Source: Candidatus Woesearchaeota archaeon
GTDB lineage: Archaea > Nanobdellota > Nanobdellia > Woesearchaeales > UBA12501
DNA length: 64,000 nucleotides
Reading direction: 5' to 3'
Assembly (NCBI GenBank): GCA_030651375.1
Contig: JAUSFM010000016.1
Span: 62,001 to 126,000 of the forward strand
In this document: positions 61,842 to 64,000 of the stretch, one piece after another
How positions within the stretch are numbered: the stretch's first letter is position 1
Layout: each line of letters opens with the position of its first letter
The notes under the pieces: generated by a model
The model's database searches: none
What the model saw: only the letters and a program-made list of their open reading frames with translations
What the model was told of the DNA's origin: nothing
Translations under genes and position numbers: made by a program

Positions 61842-61929
61842 ATTGAAGATCGTACGGGAAGAACTTGAACGGTTTAACAAGTTAGTACACGGAAATGAAA
61901 AATTATTAAGAGCGATTGGAGAACTTTGA
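61807..61929 (+). CDS. Short partner of the Fic gene (40 residues)
   Basis: A 40-residue helical, charged protein overlapping the Fic gene by 35 bases. Its position and size fit an antitoxin or regulator, but no Fic inhibition motif (S/T-x-x-x-E/D-G) is seen. Function is a guess. Confidence 0.5.
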   Translation: MAKSENLDDTIRLKIVREELERFNKLVHGNEKLLRAIGEL

Positions 61930-61933
61930 AGAC

Positions 61934-61993
61934 CAAACCAGTTTCACCTCCGGCAACGAAGAAGCGCCCGTGTTTGCGCCAATCCAGAGATAA
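61934..61993 (+). pseudogene. Decayed 3' end of a TolB-like lipoprotein (copy 3)
   Basis: The frame reads QTSFTSGNEEAPVFAPIQR-stop, aligning with QTRLTDDPGDEEAPVFAPAHQ at the end of the lipoprotein gene, with a two-codon gap. It has no start of its own. Confidence 0.65.
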
Positions 61994-61994
61994 A

Positions 61995-62297
61995 TTAAGC
62001 CGGCACCATTTTAATTCCGTCTTTATCAGGAATCAGAATTAATTCTTCGTTGTTTTTTAGCTTATATTTTTCTGCAAGCTCTTTGGGAATGCGCACGCCG
62101 AGGCTCATGCCCCATTTTGAAATTTTGACGTGATACTTTTTGAGAGTGCGGTAGATGGTGGCGACCTCGTGGAGCTGTTCCATATTCACGATGCCTTCAC
62201 CACAGCGTGCGCAGTGAAAATAGCGGTACGGAATATTGTCTGGCGTGAATGTTCGCCGTTCTTTCATTATTCCGCCGCAGTCATGGCATTTTTTCAT
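61995..62297 (-). CDS. YgiT-like zinc finger plus AbrB-type DNA-binding protein (antitoxin)
   Basis: A 100-residue protein. Residues 1-35 form a zinc finger (KKCHDCGGIM, FHCARCGEG), and residues ~60-100 a SpoVT/AbrB swapped-hairpin domain (GMSLGVRIPKELAEKYKLKNNEELILI). It follows the DUF4258-type gene with a single base between them, an arrangement of a toxin-antitoxin pair. Confidence 0.75.
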   Translation of the reverse strand: MKKCHDCGGIMKERRTFTPDNIPYRYFHCARCGEGIVNMEQLHEVATIYRTLKKYHVKISKWGMSLGVRIPKELAEKYKLKNNEELILIPDKDGIKMVPA

Positions 62298-62298
62298 G

Positions 62299-62526
62299 TT
62301 AGTTTCCTTGTTCTATAGTGAAAATGACGAGTTTGGTGCTGATAATCTGCCCAACACAGATAATAGTTCGCTTTCCTTGACTGATAAATTTAACTCCATG
62401 TTTGCCGTATCGTTCAACACGCCCTTTATAGAGTGTATCTTGAATAAGATCAGGATCTATTCCGCGTTGAATTGCGCGATCCAATACATGCCATCGAAGT
62501 TCAAGAGTATAACGGGAAATGTCCAT
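62299..62526 (-). CDS. DUF4258-like toxin
   Basis: A 75-residue protein with the H/R pattern of DUF4258 (WHVLDRAIQRGIDPDLIQDTL, then GKRTIICVGQ), a RelE-like fold found with YgiT-type antitoxins. It is first of the two-gene unit; a TATA box (TTTATATAT) lies about 40 bases upstream. Confidence 0.7.
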   Translation of the reverse strand: MDISRYTLELRWHVLDRAIQRGIDPDLIQDTLYKGRVERYGKHGVKFISQGKRTIICVGQIISTKLVIFTIEQGN

Positions 62527-62630
62527 GACTGGACTCCCGCAACGAGAGATAGTAAATGATATCTTTTGATATATAAATGTTTGTAGTTAGAGAGTATACA
62601 GTTCATAGAAAAGAGCGCATGATTTTTTAT

Positions 62631-63941
62631 CTATCTCCCAACCCCCACATACTTAAATCCCTTCTCCTTCATCGTGGTTGGTTCCCACACATTTCTGCCG
62701 TCAACAACACAGTGCTGTTTCATCATCTGTTTCATCTTCTCAAAGTCCGGTTCTCTAAATTCATCCCATTCAGTCATCTCAACCAGGCAGTCAGCGCCGG
62801 AAAGCGCGTCATATGGGTCAGTTCCATATCGTATTTTGTCGCCGTATATTTTTTTGACATGTTCCATGGCTTCAGGGTCAAAGACAGAAACAGAAGCGCC
62901 TTCTTTCAAGAGTTGGTCAATCAAAACAAGTGATGGCGCTTCACGAATATCATCTGTTTTCGGCTTAAACGCCAATCCCCATACTGCAATTTTTTTGCCG
63001 CGTACATCGCCAACGAGTTCCTTAATCTTCGGCAATAAGCTTTGTTTTTGCTCCTCATTCACCGCATCAACTGCCTTCAATAATTTGAAATCAACATCGT
63101 GCGAACGCGCCATATCAATAATGCCACGCACGTCTTTCGGAAAACACGAGCCACCGTAGCCCGCACCGGCCTGCAAAAACCGTGAACCAATGCGGGTATC
63201 CAGCCCCATGCCGCGGGCAACTTCTTTGACATCAGCCCCGACCTTCTCGCACAGCCGTGAAATCTCATTCATAAAAGAAATACGCGTAGCTAACATGGCG
63301 TTTGACGCATATTTTATCATCTCTGCGGTTGGAATGTCAGTAAAAATAATCGGTTTCCCCACCCGCTCAATGGCGGAATACAGCTGTTTCATAAGCTCAC
63401 GTGCAGTATCAGAATCAGAGCCAATAACAACGCGGTCGGGGTTTTGGAAATCATGCACCGCTGCGCCTTCGCGTAAAAATTCTGGATTGGAAACAACATC
63501 AAACGAATAGGAAGAGCCCATGTCTTTTTGTTTTTCTTGAATGAGCTTTTTAACTCGTGCAGCCGTGCCCACTGGTACTGTGCTTTTATTCACAACAACC
63601 TTGTATTCGTTGATATAGACTCCAATGTCAGCAGCAACCGCATCCACAAACCGCAGGTCAACACTGCCGTCAAGATTTGACGGCGTTCCAACCGCAACAA
63701 AAATAACGTCGCCGTGCTCAATGGCCTGCTGTTTATTTGTGGTGAATACCAGACGGTTCTTCTGGACATTGGCAAGGACCAAATCCTTCAGCCCAGGCTC
63801 GTAGATAGGAATCACACCGGAATTCAGTTTCGCAATTTTGTCAGCGTCAATATCTAAACACACAACATCGTTGCCGAAGTTTGCCAAGCACGCTCCCGAA
63901 ACCAGTCCAACGTAGCCCGTGCCGATAATTGTAATTTTCAT
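62631..63941 (-). CDS. UDP-glucose/GDP-mannose 6-dehydrogenase family protein
   Basis: A 436-residue enzyme that oxidises a UDP- or GDP-sugar to its uronic acid. The NAD site GTGYVGLVSGACLA at the N-terminus, NKSTVPVGTA, NPEFLREGAA and the catalytic cysteine motif GYGGSCFPKD near residue 260 are all intact. It is most similar in pattern to UDP-glucose 6-dehydrogenase. The start overlaps the stop of the preceding partial gene by 4 bases (ATGA). Uronic acids would feed the surface glycan. Confidence 0.93.
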   Translation of the reverse strand: MKITIIGTGYVGLVSGACLANFGNDVVCLDIDADKIAKLNSGVIPIYEPGLKDLVLANVQKNRLVFTTNKQQAIEHGDVIFVAVGTPSNLDGSVDLRFVDAVAADIGVYINEYKVVVNKSTVPVGTAARVKKLIQEKQKDMGSSYSFDVVSNPEFLREGAAVHDFQNPDRVVIGSDSDTARELMKQLYSAIERVGKPIIFTDIPTAEMIKYASNAMLATRISFMNEISRLCEKVGADVKEVARGMGLDTRIGSRFLQAGAGYGGSCFPKDVRGIIDMARSHDVDFKLLKAVDAVNEEQKQSLLPKIKELVGDVRGKKIAVWGLAFKPKTDDIREAPSLVLIDQLLKEGASVSVFDPEAMEHVKKIYGDKIRYGTDPYDALSGADCLVEMTEWDEFREPDFEKMKQMMKQHCVVDGRNVWEPTTMKEKGFKYVGVGR

Positions 63942-64000
63942 TCGTGCACCATGCTGTTTTTAACAAAGTCACTGCCCATGTTCATTAAATATTCTGCTTG
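63938..64000 (-). CDS. C-terminal end of an upstream gene (partial)
   Basis: The last 20 codons (ending DFVKNSMVHE-stop) read into the window edge. The ATGA overlap with the dehydrogenase gene indicates translational coupling. Too little is visible to name it; a nucleotide-sugar or glycan gene is likely from context. Confidence 0.6.
   Translation of the reverse strand, partial: QAEYLMNMGSDFVKNSMVHE

Noticed and set aside
1-64000. CRISPR arrays, insertion sequences, rRNA genes, integrase
   Set aside because: No regularly spaced repeats, transposase or integrase motifs or rRNA-like sequence were seen on reading either strand.

Overview
The window is archaeal. It carries the split archaeal RNA polymerase operon (H, B'', B', A'), Spt4/RpoE'' with RpoE', ribosomal proteins eS31 and eS24, a class I archaeal CCA-adding enzyme, intron-containing tRNA genes, TATA boxes 24-30 bases ahead of start codons, and a Ski2/Mtr4-type helicase. 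Several traits (small genes, bacterial-type glycan, lipoprotein and sigma-like genes in an archaeal backbone) suggest an uncultivated DPANN-type lineage such as a Woesearchaeota-like archaeon. That placement is inference; no 16S gene is present.

Bases 1-9.1 kb (minus strand) hold rpoH-rpoB2-rpoB1-rpoA1, two adjacent tRNA genes (Lys, Asp) that each have an intron in the T-loop, an ECF-type sigma-70-like protein beside the archaeal polymerase genes, and hisS. Bases 8.1-10.9 kb hold a nucleoside hydrolase, an Asp/Glu racemase-like protein and an unrecognised protein, headed by an atypical tRNA-His-like gene. Bases 11.2-17.2 kb are housekeeping: pyrE-pyrF, CCA transferase, ribosomal and transcription factors, and a PIN protein.

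Bases 17.2-50.9 kb form a large surface-glycan region: membrane glycosyltransferases (GT-C), soluble GT2 and GT4 enzymes, a flippase, a CDP-alcohol phosphotransferase, methyltransferases, two odd nucleotidyltransferase-fold proteins, and a nonulosonic-acid (legionaminic/sialic-like) set. That set includes two gene fusions: NeuB-NeuC (38172-40436) and NeuA-class III aminotransferase (43542-45668). Together with the 4,6-dehydratase, DegT aminotransferase, acyltransferase-like protein and SDR, it is a nearly complete route to a CMP-activated nonulosonate for decorating surface glycans.

Bases 50.9-55.0 kb are a sulfate-activation operon (ribbon-helix-helix regulator, CysD, TauE-like permease, CysN, phosphodiesterase) with a palindrome at the likely transcription start. 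Bases 55.0-58.4 kb hold an unknown protein, the helicase and a HEPN/nucleotidyltransferase pair. Bases 58.5-62.6 kb are AT-richer and mosaic: a bacterial-style lipoprotein with MopE-like metal-binding motifs and a TolB-like propeller, followed by small membrane, zinc-finger, Fic and toxin-antitoxin genes between two decayed copies of the lipoprotein 3' end. UDP-sugar dehydrogenase and a gene fragment close the window.

No CRISPR array, insertion sequence or rRNA gene was seen.
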